Of a stretch of 64,000 nucleotides of DNA, positions 8,791 through 18,019 are shown piece after piece. The notes under the pieces were generated by a model. That model did no database searches and was not told the origin of the DNA. It saw only the letters and a program-made list of their open reading frames with translations. The first letter of the stretch is position 1; the number at the start of each line of letters is the position of its first letter. Source of the stretch: Calditrichia bacterium (lineage in GTDB: Bacteria; Calditrichota; Calditrichia; RBG-13-44-9; J075); contig JANQRS010000068.1 in assembly GCA_028284445.1 (NCBI GenBank), positions 62,001 through 126,000 on the forward strand, given 5' to 3'. A program made the position numbers and the translations under genes.

Positions 8791-11700
8791 ATGGGTCTAC
8801 GTAATCGTGGAAAAAAATCAAATCCGTCCAATTCTAAGTTGATGAAGCATCAGCATATTCTTGAGCAATTTCGTACGGAATGGAACCGTCCGAAGGAGGA
8901 TGCTCCCCGCTTCATCACGAATATCTATGGTGTGGAAGGTGCTGGTAAATCCAGCCTGCTGAAGCTGTTTCTACTGGAACATGGTGCGAAAGACATGTTT
9001 TGCAGATTGGATGCAGGCTTCGAGAGCTTCCTCACTCCGGTTGATGTTGTACGCGCCATTACCCTCAAAACTTCCAAGGGCGGAAAGCCTGTCAAGTTTG
9101 TTGAAACCCATAAGTTCCTCACAAAATACACCGATTTAATCAATCAACCTCTTTCCAATGGTTTTCACCTCCCAGGCATGTTGGTGAACAATGCCAATGA
9201 TGGAGGCGCACCGGACGATCAAACAACCCGTCGTTTACATGGATTGCGTCAGGTTCAGAAGCGCGTTAAACAGCGCTATCGGGAATTCCGGCATTCACCA
9301 ATTACAAAAATTACCGCCAAATTAGTTGAAGAAATTAATACCATCTGTGAACCGGATGGCAAGTTTCTGCTGGCGATTGATAGCTTTGATCGTTTGACCA
9401 ATGATGTGGAAAAATGGCTGATCGATATTCTCCTGGGACAATTTGCTGACCATATAAACGTTGATTTTCGTTTGTTCGTCGTTTCCAAGGCAGCTGTCAA
9501 GGAACGGAATCCGGAATGGCATCATTCCTGGGGAGACTTCACATTTAACGTTGAGCTGGAATCTTTAACCAGGCGGGAAACAAAAATTTACCTGGATCAG
9601 AAAGAGGCGAAGGTTGAAGACAAACATCTGAACGTGATCCATACACATACCCGCGGACTACCGATTTGGTTAAATGTGTGGGTGAATAGCGAATTGAAGG
9701 CCGGCAGCTTTTTCATTGGTGATACCGTCAAAACGGCAGATGAACTGTTTATGGAGATGATGGCGGAGCCGGAGCATCTTGAATGGTTGCTGCGCGCTTC
9801 ATTGCTGCGTCGTTTTAATCGGCGTTCTCTTGGCGTTTTGCTTGAAAACGATGGCCCTACGGCCTTGAACTGGCTGGGCCGGCAGTCTTCCATGACTGAA
9901 CAATACATGGGGTACTGGAAAATCCACGGTCTGGCCCGTAAGACGATTGTGCAGGATTTCTACGTTCATTCCAAGCATCAGTTTGCTCGCCTTATCGAAA
10001 AAATCATTCTCTATTTCGAAAGCCAGCTAAGCAGCCCCTGGTATGAATGGAAAGACCTTGGCAGCGCCTTTGAGCTGAAGCCAACTGATTTGCTGACAGT
10101 TGCCGATATCTCTTACTACCGGACGCTGAAGGAAGGTCTGGTAACCGAGCGTGCTGTGGACATGGCGCTACGAGTTGCTGATATTCGCATTGATGCGGTC
10201 AATTTGATTTTGAATGGCATGGCAACGGCGCTTCGTGATATTCGCAAGAAATTGCCGCCGAAGCTTCGCTTCCTGATTCTCTTTTTTCTCAAGATCCGTG
10301 GCACAACCCGAACCAGTTCCGTGATGGAGCTGGAACGCAATGTCGTTGGACAACCCTTCTCTCAATATCAGAAGGCCGTATTGCTTTTGCGTTTGGCTGT
10401 TTATTATCTCTATCACCTTGAGAATGAGGAGCGCGCGGAATTTTGCCTTGAAGAGGCACTGAAGCTTTACCCCAATTATAAGCAGGCTCAAATCCATTTG
10501 GCCCGTCTGCAAATGCATCGCAATACCGAGAAGACCCATGAGTTGCTAAGAGATTTGCTTGCTGAAGACCCGCGAAACATCGAAGGTTTGTTCCTCCAGG
10601 CCGGCAGTTTTGCCTTGGCTGGTGAATACAATCGCGCCATTGACTCGCTGTCACGCATTCTCAAGGGAGATCCTTCCAATGCCCTGGCCCAGTTTAATTG
10701 GGGCATGATTTTGATGAAAACCGGTAAGGCAGACGAAGCGCTGGAGAAAATAAAACTGGCCGGCAAGATGGATGTAGAGTTTGAGGAAGCGGTTGAATAC
10801 GTTCTTTCTCGCAAAGATCAGCCAATTGAAGAAGAAAACGAGGCAGCTGTAAAAGGTGCTCGGCCGAATCTTGCGGAAGCAACGCCAATTGATAAGAGCC
10901 TGTTATTTACTGATGATGAAAATAGTGCGTCGCCGGTTACAGCAAGTCCGGTTGGCGGATCGCGCCGCAAGCGTACCGGTTGGAAAGATCGGGTTGCTCC
11001 CGAGGACCGCAGCAGCCGTGCCGCTGCATCTGATGACAAAAGTATTCATGATGGCGCCTTTACGGACAAGAGCATCCACGATGGTACCGTCATAGACAAG
11101 AGTATTCATGATGCCACAGTCATCAATAAGCAATTTCAGGAGAGCATGGAGAAGCGCTCTTCAAAAATGAGGCCCAACAACAGTGATCATAGCATCTATG
11201 ATGGTACTGTGCATGATCCCAACTCGCATGATATGGCGGCCAGTGATCATAGCATTTACGACGGAACCGTGCATGATCCCAACTCACATGATATGGCCGC
11301 GGAAGATCATAGTATCTTTGACGGCACCGTGCAGGATCAACAGCCGCTAGATCTTGGTCCCAGTGATCGCAGTATCTACGATGGTACTGTGGGCGATCCC
11401 AACTCACGTGATAATTCCCGTGACGATCGCAGTATTTACGACGGCACGCTGGCGGATATGAAGCCGCCGGAAGATAATAATGCGCCCGAACACAGCATCT
11501 TTGATGCCACGGTCCCGGATCGTTTATACAAGGATGTGCCTTTCCAATTGGACTCCAATGCCACCGAGGAGAATGACAATCCGTTTGATTTTGACGACGA
11601 TGATGACATTACCATACCGACCGCACCTATAAAGCCGCCAAAGGCTGAGCCTGAAGACCTGAGCATCAAACCGCCGGTTCAGGATGACATCTCAAATGGC

Positions 11701-14031
11701 AGCAGCGATGATGTGGGACTCTCAGATGATTTCCCGGTCTTTGATATGGGTGTTGAGTTGACCGAGCAGGGACGCCATGAAGAAGCATTGGAGCATTACC
11801 AGGATGCCTATCGGCGAAATCCCAATAATGGTGTGGCCTATGACAAGTGGGCATTAAGCTTGATCGAGTTGGGGCGTCACGAAGAAGCACTGGAGAAATT
11901 CGCCAAGGCCCTGGAGGTTAATCCGGAAAACCCATCGACGTATTTTTATTGGGCAATTAGCCTGGCTAAAGCCGGACACCATGAAGCATCTCTGGAAAAA
12001 TATCGCCAGGCCGCAAAATTGCAGCCGTCTAATAGCGCTATTTTTCTCAATTGGGGAATCAGCCTTGCTGAATTGGGACAGACGAAAGAAGCAATGGCCC
12101 TCTTTCAATCTGCGGAAAAGCTGGATCCCAAGAACAAAGCGGTTACGCTTTACCGTGGCATTGCCTTTACCAAGAGTGGACGTTATCCGGCTGCCATCAA
12201 ACAATTTGAATCCGCGCGTATTGAGGCGGAGAAGAATAGCAATGCGCTGCTACATTGGGGCATGAGCCTCGCTGGAATGAAGCAACACAAGGAAGCAATT
12301 GAACGCTATCAAAGGATTGTCAAAAAAGACCCGCAAAACATGCAGGCGCATTTGCATTCCGGTATCAGTTTGACCAAGCTGAAAAAGCCAAAATTTGCCA
12401 TCGAAAAGCTTGGTGTGGCCCTGGAAATCAATCCGAAACATGCGCCCATTTACTATTACTGGGGGTTAAACCTGGTTCGTATGGATGCTTTTGATTCTGC
12501 TATTGAAAAGTATCAGAAGGCGATAGAGCTCGACCCACAATATGCCAATGCTTATCTGGCCTGGGGCAATGCACTGGCCAGCAACGATGGTCACGATGAG
12601 GCAATTACGGTATTCCAAAAGGCTCTCGAAATGGATCCGAAGCTTGGATCGGCTTACCAGAGCTGGGGAATGAGTCTCATTAAGAAGGAAGACTACAAAA
12701 CTGCCCTTAAGAAATTAAAGCGAGCGATAGAGCTTGATCCGAAGTCGGCAAAGCCGTATTTCTATTTCGGCGTAGCCCTGACGCATTTGAACAAGTCCGA
12801 GCAGGCACTGAAGTATTTTGCGCGCAGTTGCCGCCGGAATCCGCGTTTCATCAAGGCTTTTTATCAGTGGGGCCTGACCCTTGCGCGTCTCGAACAGCAC
12901 GAAGAAGCCACTGCAAGATACCTTGAAGCAGCGAAACTGAATCCCAATCATAAGGATGTTTATTACGATTGGGCGAAAAGCTTGATGGCCTTAAAGCAGT
13001 ATGAAGAGGCCGGAAAGAAGTTGGAAAAAGCAGCGAGTTTGCGCCCGGAATCGCTGGAAATTGTTATGGATCTCGGTATTTGCCTTTTTCATCTCAAGAA
13101 ATATGAAGAGGCGGCAGAACAATTCCATGTGGCTTCGCAGACGGAGCCTCGCGACCCGGTAGCATTGGGACATCTGGCCAAATGTTTGATCGCCCTGAAG
13201 CGGTTTACGGAAGCTGAAGCGATTTACGAAAGCTACGATAGCAGCGCGAAGGAGCGTGGATTTCTGCACTATCGCTGGGGACTTGCCCTATCCGACGAAG
13301 GCAAAATCGATGACGCCATTGAGCAGTTTACCACGGCGACAGAGATAGATCCGAATTTGACCGCCGCTTATAACAACTGGGGTAACCGTCTGGCTGATCT
13401 CGGGTACTATGAAGAAGCGATTCATTTGTATAAGAAGGTGCTCTCAATTTCTCCGAAAAACGCTACAGCCTATAACAACTGGGGCAACCGCCTGGCTGAC
13501 CTTGGCAAGTATGAAGAAGCGATAGAGAAGTATGAAATGGCGACCAAGGTAAATCCGCGCAATGCCTCGGCTTTCTTCAACTGGGGCAATTGTCTTGCAG
13601 ATTTAAATCGGTACGAAGAAGCAACCACTCGTTTTGAAAATGCCCTGATGCTTGATCCAACCAATTCATATTATTGGGCGGGTATCGGCTGGCACTATTT
13701 TGAAGATTTGCGCAATTATCCCAAGGCGATTGAAGCAACCAAGAAAGCCCTGGAACTGGACGGTGGTGCAATCTGGATTCGCAGCAATCTTGCAGTTATT
13801 ATGCTCCACTATGGTCAACCGGATATTGCGCGCCGCGAATACACCGACATTTTGCAAAGCATCATTTCAGAGAACTATGTTGATCCTGAATATGGGGATG
13901 ATAAAGTTCGTCTGATCCACGATGAAATCCTCAATGATCTTCGCAAGCTTAACATGAATAGCGAAGGCGAAGTCCGCGAAAAAATTTCCGAAATTATCTC
14001 GATGATTGAACGGGTAATGGCGACGCTATAA
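8791..14031 (+). CDS. Giant P-loop NTPase with SIxDGT repeats and TPR arrays
   Basis: This 1746-residue protein has no signal peptide, so it is probably cytoplasmic. The N-terminal ATPase module carries a Walker A motif (GVEGAGKSS, from residue 47) and a hydrophobic Walker B strand (KFLLAIDSFD, Asp197), followed by a helical region to about 480, an arrangement like STAND or ORC-type AAA ATPases. A first TPR block spans about 525-680. A disordered acidic linker (about 690-970) holds nine copies of D-x-S-I-[YHF]-D-[GA]-T at residues 749-910. A second TPR superhelix of roughly 20 units runs from about 985 to 1700, with repeated 'YNNWGNRLADLG' and 'YYYWG' signatures. GAGGGTCCAG precedes the ATG. 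STAND proteins usually act as signal-activated scaffolds; what this one senses or recruits is unknown. It is convergent with the TPR-CHAT protease gene. I do not recognise an orthologue with this exact architecture. Confidence 0.85.
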   Translation: MGLRNRGKKSNPSNSKLMKHQHILEQFRTEWNRPKEDAPRFITNIYGVEGAGKSSLLKLFLLEHGAKDMFCRLDAGFESFLTPVDVVRAITLKTSKGGKPVKFVETHKFLTKYTDLINQPLSNGFHLPGMLVNNANDGGAPDDQTTRRLHGLRQVQKRVKQRYREFRHSPITKITAKLVEEINTICEPDGKFLLAIDSFDRLTNDVEKWLIDILLGQFADHINVDFRLFVVSKAAVKERNPEWHHSWGDFTFNVELESLTRRETKIYLDQKEAKVEDKHLNVIHTHTRGLPIWLNVWVNSELKAGSFFIGDTVKTADELFMEMMAEPEHLEWLLRASLLRRFNRRSLGVLLENDGPTALNWLGRQSSMTEQYMGYWKIHGLARKTIVQDFYVHSKHQFARLIEKIILYFESQLSSPWYEWKDLGSAFELKPTDLLTVADISYYRTLKEGLVTERAVDMALRVADIRIDAVNLILNGMATALRDIRKKLPPKLRFLILFFLKIRGTTRTSSVMELERNVVGQPFSQYQKAVLLLRLAVYYLYHLENEERAEFCLEEALKLYPNYKQAQIHLARLQMHRNTEKTHELLRDLLAEDPRNIEGLFLQAGSFALAGEYNRAIDSLSRILKGDPSNALAQFNWGMILMKTGKADEALEKIKLAGKMDVEFEEAVEYVLSRKDQPIEEENEAAVKGARPNLAEATPIDKSLLFTDDENSASPVTASPVGGSRRKRTGWKDRVAPEDRSSRAAASDDKSIHDGAFTDKSIHDGTVIDKSIHDATVINKQFQESMEKRSSKMRPNNSDHSIYDGTVHDPNSHDMAASDHSIYDGTVHDPNSHDMAAEDHSIFDGTVQDQQPLDLGPSDRSIYDGTVGDPNSRDNSRDDRSIYDGTLADMKPPEDNNAPEHSIFDATVPDRLYKDVPFQLDSNATEENDNPFDFDDDDDITIPTAPIKPPKAEPEDLSIKPPVQDDISNGSSDDVGLSDDFPVFDMGVELTEQGRHEEALEHYQDAYRRNPNNGVAYDKWALSLIELGRHEEALEKFAKALEVNPENPSTYFYWAISLAKAGHHEASLEKYRQAAKLQPSNSAIFLNWGISLAELGQTKEAMALFQSAEKLDPKNKAVTLYRGIAFTKSGRYPAAIKQFESARIEAEKNSNALLHWGMSLAGMKQHKEAIERYQRIVKKDPQNMQAHLHSGISLTKLKKPKFAIEKLGVALEINPKHAPIYYYWGLNLVRMDAFDSAIEKYQKAIELDPQYANAYLAWGNALASNDGHDEAITVFQKALEMDPKLGSAYQSWGMSLIKKEDYKTALKKLKRAIELDPKSAKPYFYFGVALTHLNKSEQALKYFARSCRRNPRFIKAFYQWGLTLARLEQHEEATARYLEAAKLNPNHKDVYYDWAKSLMALKQYEEAGKKLEKAASLRPESLEIVMDLGICLFHLKKYEEAAEQFHVASQTEPRDPVALGHLAKCLIALKRFTEAEAIYESYDSSAKERGFLHYRWGLALSDEGKIDDAIEQFTTATEIDPNLTAAYNNWGNRLADLGYYEEAIHLYKKVLSISPKNATAYNNWGNRLADLGKYEEAIEKYEMATKVNPRNASAFFNWGNCLADLNRYEEATTRFENALMLDPTNSYYWAGIGWHYFEDLRNYPKAIEATKKALELDGGAIWIRSNLAVIMLHYGQPDIARREYTDILQSIISENYVDPEYGDDKVRLIHDEILNDLRKLNMNSEGEVREKISEIISMIERVMATL
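11035..11520 (+). repeat. In-frame coding repeat: nine SI[YHF]D[GA]T units
   Basis: Nine units of the form D-[KHR]-S-I-[HYF]-D-[GA]-[TA] are spaced 11-28 residues apart, with longer near-duplicate segments (DHSIYDGTVHDPNSHDMAA occurs twice with one end change). At DNA level the units differ at synonymous sites, so the peptide and not the nucleotide sequence seems to be kept. The linker lies between two TPR blocks and is rich in Asp and Ser. Confidence 0.9.
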
Positions 14032-14113
14032 GGGTCTTTGGCCCGTCAACTGGCTTCGCCAACGTCAGGCTTGCAAGCTCTCGCCGTCAACTTACTGCGT
14101 TTGCATAAGAAAC

Positions 14114-14159
14114 GACATCCCCCTTTATCCCCCTTCGAAGTGGGATAAAGGGGGATGTC
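14114..14159. repeat. Palindromic repeat family A, copy 3
   Basis: An 18-bp perfect stem (GACATCCCCCTTTATCCC, 14114-14131; complement at 14142-14159) closes a 10-base loop CCTTCGAAGT. It lies between two convergent genes, so it could stop transcription from either side. Confidence 0.9.
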
Positions 14160-14178
14160 ACTAAGGGCACGAAACGAC

Positions 14179-17100
14179 TTACCGACCTATCAACACAAAT
14201 CCACTCCATAGCATTGGTAGAGCTGTTTCAGGATCTTCCAGCATTTTCAACTTTGCTTGCCTTAAGGCCGTCGCATAATTGTTACCATCCAATTCACGGT
14301 AGAATGTTTCCATCAGGTAGCGCGTGTGCGTATCACTCACGCGCCAGAGGGACATCACGATGTTGGGAACACCGGCGTACAGGAAGCCGCGTGGCATAGC
14401 CATTACCCCTTCACCGCGAATGTATTTGCCCTTGCCTGATTCGCAACTGCTTAGCACCACCAGGTTGGCATTTAGATTCAGCTGATAGATTTCAGAGGCA
14501 TAAAGAATGCCGTCTTCTCCTGTTTCCTCTCGAAACGGAGGGGCAAAGGCGATGCCGGAAAGGGCGGTATTTTCATAGTTCACAAAGCTATGCGTGGCCA
14601 GGTGCAAAATCTCGTAAGATGCAGCTGTATTCTTGAAGTTCGCCTCACTGGCATTCTCGCGCAGGTAGTATTTGCTCAGTTGCTGACGATCCTGCAATAG
14701 CGCATTGATGTTCTGTACCTCGTTAGCAGATTCCAGTAAGGGCTGCATCTCGTTATCGCGCATGACAAATTCCCAGGCTTCCAGCGCTTTTTCTTGTAAT
14801 TGCGCGAGCAGGCTTTTGTCCTCCGGCGCGAAGACCGGGGCAAATCCCCCAAAATAGCGTTGCGGTCTGGACTCTGTTTGTTGTTGACTTTCCGCCCAGA
14901 GATTGGCGGAATAGTGATAGCGAATGTCGTGATGGCGTACCAGGTAATCCAGTTGTGTATAATCACTACCTTCACCTGCAGCTATCAGCGATTCAAAAGG
15001 TAGGCGGCTGAGCGGACCATCCTGGATAATGATCAGGTTCTTGTAATCTCGCTTTTTTAGGTTTAGCGGCGCGACCAGTTGTTGATAAAGCTGGTGCGAA
15101 CGCTCTGTAAAATGTTCCCGTTCGCTGAAGCGCCCGATGGAGGCCAGGAATTGCTGAACTTTGTTTGATAGGCTATCATGCGCCGGCAGTGCAATCATCT
15201 CAATGTTTGCCTGATCAATAAGGAAAGCCAGCTGTTGATCACCTTGCAGAAAATATTCCACCAGGGCGGTTTGCGGCTCGAGCGCCGATTGAATATCGGC
15301 TACCGTAGTCCTTTGAATGGTATGCTTTAATTGATAGTAACGTGGATAATCCTCAGCAAGGCGCGCAATTAGCGCATCATAATGCATTTTTGTTTGGAAA
15401 TGATGATCGCGGAAGCGCTTTTCGGTTTCCGGATTTTTTTCTTTGCCCTTTTGCCGTTCTTTTTGCAACTGGGTTTGATAGTAGCTCATTTCCCCGCGAA
15501 GGCGCTGCTCTTCATTAATGAGGCTGTCGGGAATGCCGGCAAAAGAGCGGGCCTTTGATTCTCGCAGCATTTGCGCCAGGGTGTTGGAGCGGCTCTGCTC
15601 TGCAAACACAAAGGCACGATGCAGGAATTGTTCATCCATTGTGGTTTCGTAGAGCATCCGCGCCGTACGCACGGCGCCGGCATATTGTTCGTAACTGCGT
15701 TCTCCAAGAATTAAGCGCGAGCCTTCACTGCGAAAACCGGCATTGATTTTTTCAGTCAATTCAATGGAGGTCGCATATAGGTTGAGGGCCTTGTGCAGGT
15801 GAACAATCTTCCGCGATGTTGCAATGCCCTTACTCGCAGCTCTTGCCTCCTGGCTGGATGCATAATCTTGTAAGATACCCCTGAGCACTGCCGGGCTATG
15901 CACATCATCAGTGTTCAAGGGAGATAGCGTTACCGTCTTGTTGTTCTGGAAGCTGCTCTTGATAGCCCGTTCATATTCTCGTGCCGCTGCTGCGTATTGC
16001 TTGCGGGCTTGCAGCACATTGGCGAGGCCTTTGCGGGCGCGGGCAGAGTGCTGATGGTGTTCGCCATAGCGTTGCTTGCTGATTCTCAGCATATTGCGAA
16101 ATGTTGCGGCTGCTTCAGAAAGTTCGTTTTGGGCCAAAAAAGCGGCACCTTGATAATCGTTGAGCAAGGCCAACTCATCGTGCATTTCTCCCAGGGAGCT
16201 TTGTAGAATTCCTTCTGCTTTTAAGAAGTAAGCATGGGCATTTGCATAGTCAGATAGCGCTGCATATACCCGTCCGATTTCTCTATGCGTACCACCGAGC
16301 CAAAGGTTATCATCTGCAATTAACGACTGCCAAATATCGACCGCCCGTTCAAGGTATAAGAGTGATTGAGCAAAATTCCCCGTCTCTTGATGAAGAATGC
16401 CGAGAAAGTAATTGGCATATGCGACTTCTTGAGTTGCGGTGCGAGTTGGAGTGCTAAGCATATCCAGGGCTTTTTCAAAAACAAGGAATGCTTCCTTATA
16501 GTCCTTTTCTTCGTAGAAGATGCGCCCTTGCTGCATATAGCTATTAGCGACTGCCGGATGATTCGGTTCGAGTGATGCCAGATAGATTTTTATTGATCGA
16601 TGGTGATCTTCATGTGCTTTCTTGAAATCGCCGATGTCGGTATGGGCAATTACTAGATTGGTAAGTACAGTTGCGACGCGTCGGTCCTGAGGGCCAAAAA
16701 GTTCTAAGTAGCTGTGTAACACTAAATTATATTGATCAATAGCTTTTCGGAGGTCGCCTAAAAGATAGTGATCGTTTGCTATTCCCAATTTGCTTTGAGC
16801 GACGCGATAGTGGCTTGAGCCATATATTATTTCCCGGATTTCAAGACTTTTATTATGGTCTTGTAGCGCCTTCTGATACTTACCGAGCAACTGAAAGAGA
16901 TTTCCACGTTGATTATAGGCATATGCTGTATATTTATGGTTAATACCTAACTTTGATAAAGCATCTGAAATCGCTGCTTCGTACAATTCTGAAGCTTGCT
17001 CATATAACCCCTGTCTCGTTGCCATATCGGCGATTCTGACCGCACTGTTTACGACTTGCGCTGCATTGCCGAGAAGCTCAAACTTGTGACGTGCGATTTT

Positions 17101-17289
17101 GTATGCTGTGCTTGCACTATCGTATTTTGCTTGTCGGCGAAAGATATCACCTGTTGCGAAAGCTGCCTCTGCTTCTTTGGTTAGGATGCTGTCACTGGGA
17201 GGCGATGATTGGCATAATAGGTCCGTTGAAAATAGAAGAAGAGTGGAAAATAGAATTGCTAATAGAATAAATCTGTGGAGTAGTAGCAT
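14179..17289 (-). CDS. Exported TPR-CHAT domain protein (caspase-like cysteine protease)
   Basis: This 1036-residue protein starts with a hydrophobic signal peptide (cleavage probably near LLCQ, residue ~27) behind a good GAGGAG site. Tandem Kinesin-light-chain-type TPRs fill about 35-480 ('LGINHKYTAYAYNQRGNLFQ', 'LEPNHPAVANSY'). A helical linker (about 560-640, 'FVFAEQSRSNTLAQMLRESKARS') leads to a CHAT domain at about 720-1036. The catalytic pair expected for CHAT peptidases is present: His900 in LATHSF and Cys949 in SSCESG. CHAT proteases are clan CD relatives of caspases; characterised ones such as Craspase act in the cytoplasm, but TPR-CHAT proteins with signal peptides are common in environmental genomes with unknown substrates. 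The lipoprotein gene lies upstream on the same strand, behind a terminator-like hairpin. The C-terminus GFVLIGR is typical of the family. Confidence 0.9.
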   Translation of the reverse strand: MLLLHRFILLAILFSTLLLFSTDLLCQSSPPSDSILTKEAEAAFATGDIFRRQAKYDSASTAYKIARHKFELLGNAAQVVNSAVRIADMATRQGLYEQASELYEAAISDALSKLGINHKYTAYAYNQRGNLFQLLGKYQKALQDHNKSLEIREIIYGSSHYRVAQSKLGIANDHYLLGDLRKAIDQYNLVLHSYLELFGPQDRRVATVLTNLVIAHTDIGDFKKAHEDHHRSIKIYLASLEPNHPAVANSYMQQGRIFYEEKDYKEAFLVFEKALDMLSTPTRTATQEVAYANYFLGILHQETGNFAQSLLYLERAVDIWQSLIADDNLWLGGTHREIGRVYAALSDYANAHAYFLKAEGILQSSLGEMHDELALLNDYQGAAFLAQNELSEAAATFRNMLRISKQRYGEHHQHSARARKGLANVLQARKQYAAAAREYERAIKSSFQNNKTVTLSPLNTDDVHSPAVLRGILQDYASSQEARAASKGIATSRKIVHLHKALNLYATSIELTEKINAGFRSEGSRLILGERSYEQYAGAVRTARMLYETTMDEQFLHRAFVFAEQSRSNTLAQMLRESKARSFAGIPDSLINEEQRLRGEMSYYQTQLQKERQKGKEKNPETEKRFRDHHFQTKMHYDALIARLAEDYPRYYQLKHTIQRTTVADIQSALEPQTALVEYFLQGDQQLAFLIDQANIEMIALPAHDSLSNKVQQFLASIGRFSEREHFTERSHQLYQQLVAPLNLKKRDYKNLIIIQDGPLSRLPFESLIAAGEGSDYTQLDYLVRHHDIRYHYSANLWAESQQQTESRPQRYFGGFAPVFAPEDKSLLAQLQEKALEAWEFVMRDNEMQPLLESANEVQNINALLQDRQQLSKYYLRENASEANFKNTAASYEILHLATHSFVNYENTALSGIAFAPPFREETGEDGILYASEIYQLNLNANLVVLSSCESGKGKYIRGEGVMAMPRGFLYAGVPNIVMSLWRVSDTHTRYLMETFYRELDGNNYATALRQAKLKMLEDPETALPMLWSGFVLIGR

Positions 17290-17339
17290 TGGTTACTCCT
17301 CAAAGTTGCGCATGGTTAAACTCCCTTGGTAACAAACGG

Positions 17340-17367
17340 CAAAACGGTGACGCCAATGCGCCACCGT
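17340..17367 (-). terminator. Terminator-like hairpin after the lipoprotein gene
   Basis: Read on the minus strand, ACGGTGGCG pairs with CGTCACCGT around a short loop (bases 17367-17344), followed by TTTTGCCGTTTGTT. It lies about 45 bases beyond the lipoprotein stop codon and before the CHAT gene's start, so it may insulate or attenuate transcription into the CHAT gene. Confidence 0.55.
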
Positions 17368-17410
17368 TGCACTCTTCCTTGAAACGTTTGTCTTAGTAGT
17401 TGGCTAGGTG

Positions 17411-18019
17411 CTACTCGTCATCCTGAACTACTTCAACATATAAAAAGTAATCTCTATATGGGGATCCGTTGCTATAGAAGGTGTCAATTTCTAGCTTGTA
17501 GAGACCGGGGGAGCTTGATCCATAGCCAAAAGCCACTTCCGATCCTCCGCCAGTTAGCGAGAAGCTACCAACCATATTTGATGTGCTCCCTGACAGATCT
17601 GTCCAGACGTAATCGACATCCACTGTCGCGGGAATGCCACTTCCTTGCCCAAGTCCCATTGCCAAGATATGGTTGATGGCGCCAGAAGAACCTCCGCTGA
17701 CTTCAACTTCATAGCCGAGTACCGTTGCGATTTGGCCGGGTATGGTTAACATCTCCTCGGTATGTGTTCTAGGCAGCAAGCCTGTATAGGCTTCATAGTC
17801 AAATGTAAATATGCCTGCAGGGCCGCCACCGCCATCATCGCCTTGGGCAACATTACCTGTAGGGGTTTGTCCACCACTACCTGCCTTGTGTGTTACATCC
17901 GGTGAAAAAGATACCGGGCTACTGGAGGTGCTGCTTGTGGTTTCTGCACATGACCAGAGCATCATGGCACCGATTAATACGAGAAATATATACAGATACT
18001 GCATTTGTTGCTTTCGCAT
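17411..18019 (-). CDS. Small lipoprotein, beta-sandwich-like, unknown function
   Basis: The start is set at 18019 (MRKQQMQYLYIF), not at the longer upstream frame, because AGGAGG lies just ahead of it and a lipoprotein signal follows directly, with the lipobox LWSC at Cys24. The mature 179-residue protein has a Ser/Thr and Gly-rich linker (about 25-70, including GGGG stretches). A predicted beta-rich domain follows, with 'ATVLGYEVEVSGGSSGAINH' near 110 and 'GLYKLEIDTFYSNGSPYRDYFLYVEVV' at the end. This resembles a pre-peptidase or Ig-like fold, but no family is recognised. It lies upstream of the TPR-CHAT gene on the same strand with about 120 bases between, containing a terminator-like hairpin. 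It probably sits in the outer membrane or periplasm. Confidence 0.75.
   Translation of the reverse strand: MRKQQMQYLYIFLVLIGAMMLWSCAETTSSTSSSPVSFSPDVTHKAGSGGQTPTGNVAQGDDGGGGPAGIFTFDYEAYTGLLPRTHTEEMLTIPGQIATVLGYEVEVSGGSSGAINHILAMGLGQGSGIPATVDVDYVWTDLSGSTSNMVGSFSLTGGGSEVAFGYGSSSPGLYKLEIDTFYSNGSPYRDYFLYVEVVQDDE

Noticed and set aside
11035..11520. Regularly spaced repeats that could suggest a CRISPR array
   Set aside because: The repeats are in frame within a long coding sequence, vary at codon third positions, and have unequal spacing; they are peptide repeats.
8791..17289. NTPase-TPR and TPR-CHAT genes as one operon
   Set aside because: They are on opposite strands and converge on a palindrome; any functional link must rest on co-conservation, not on co-transcription.
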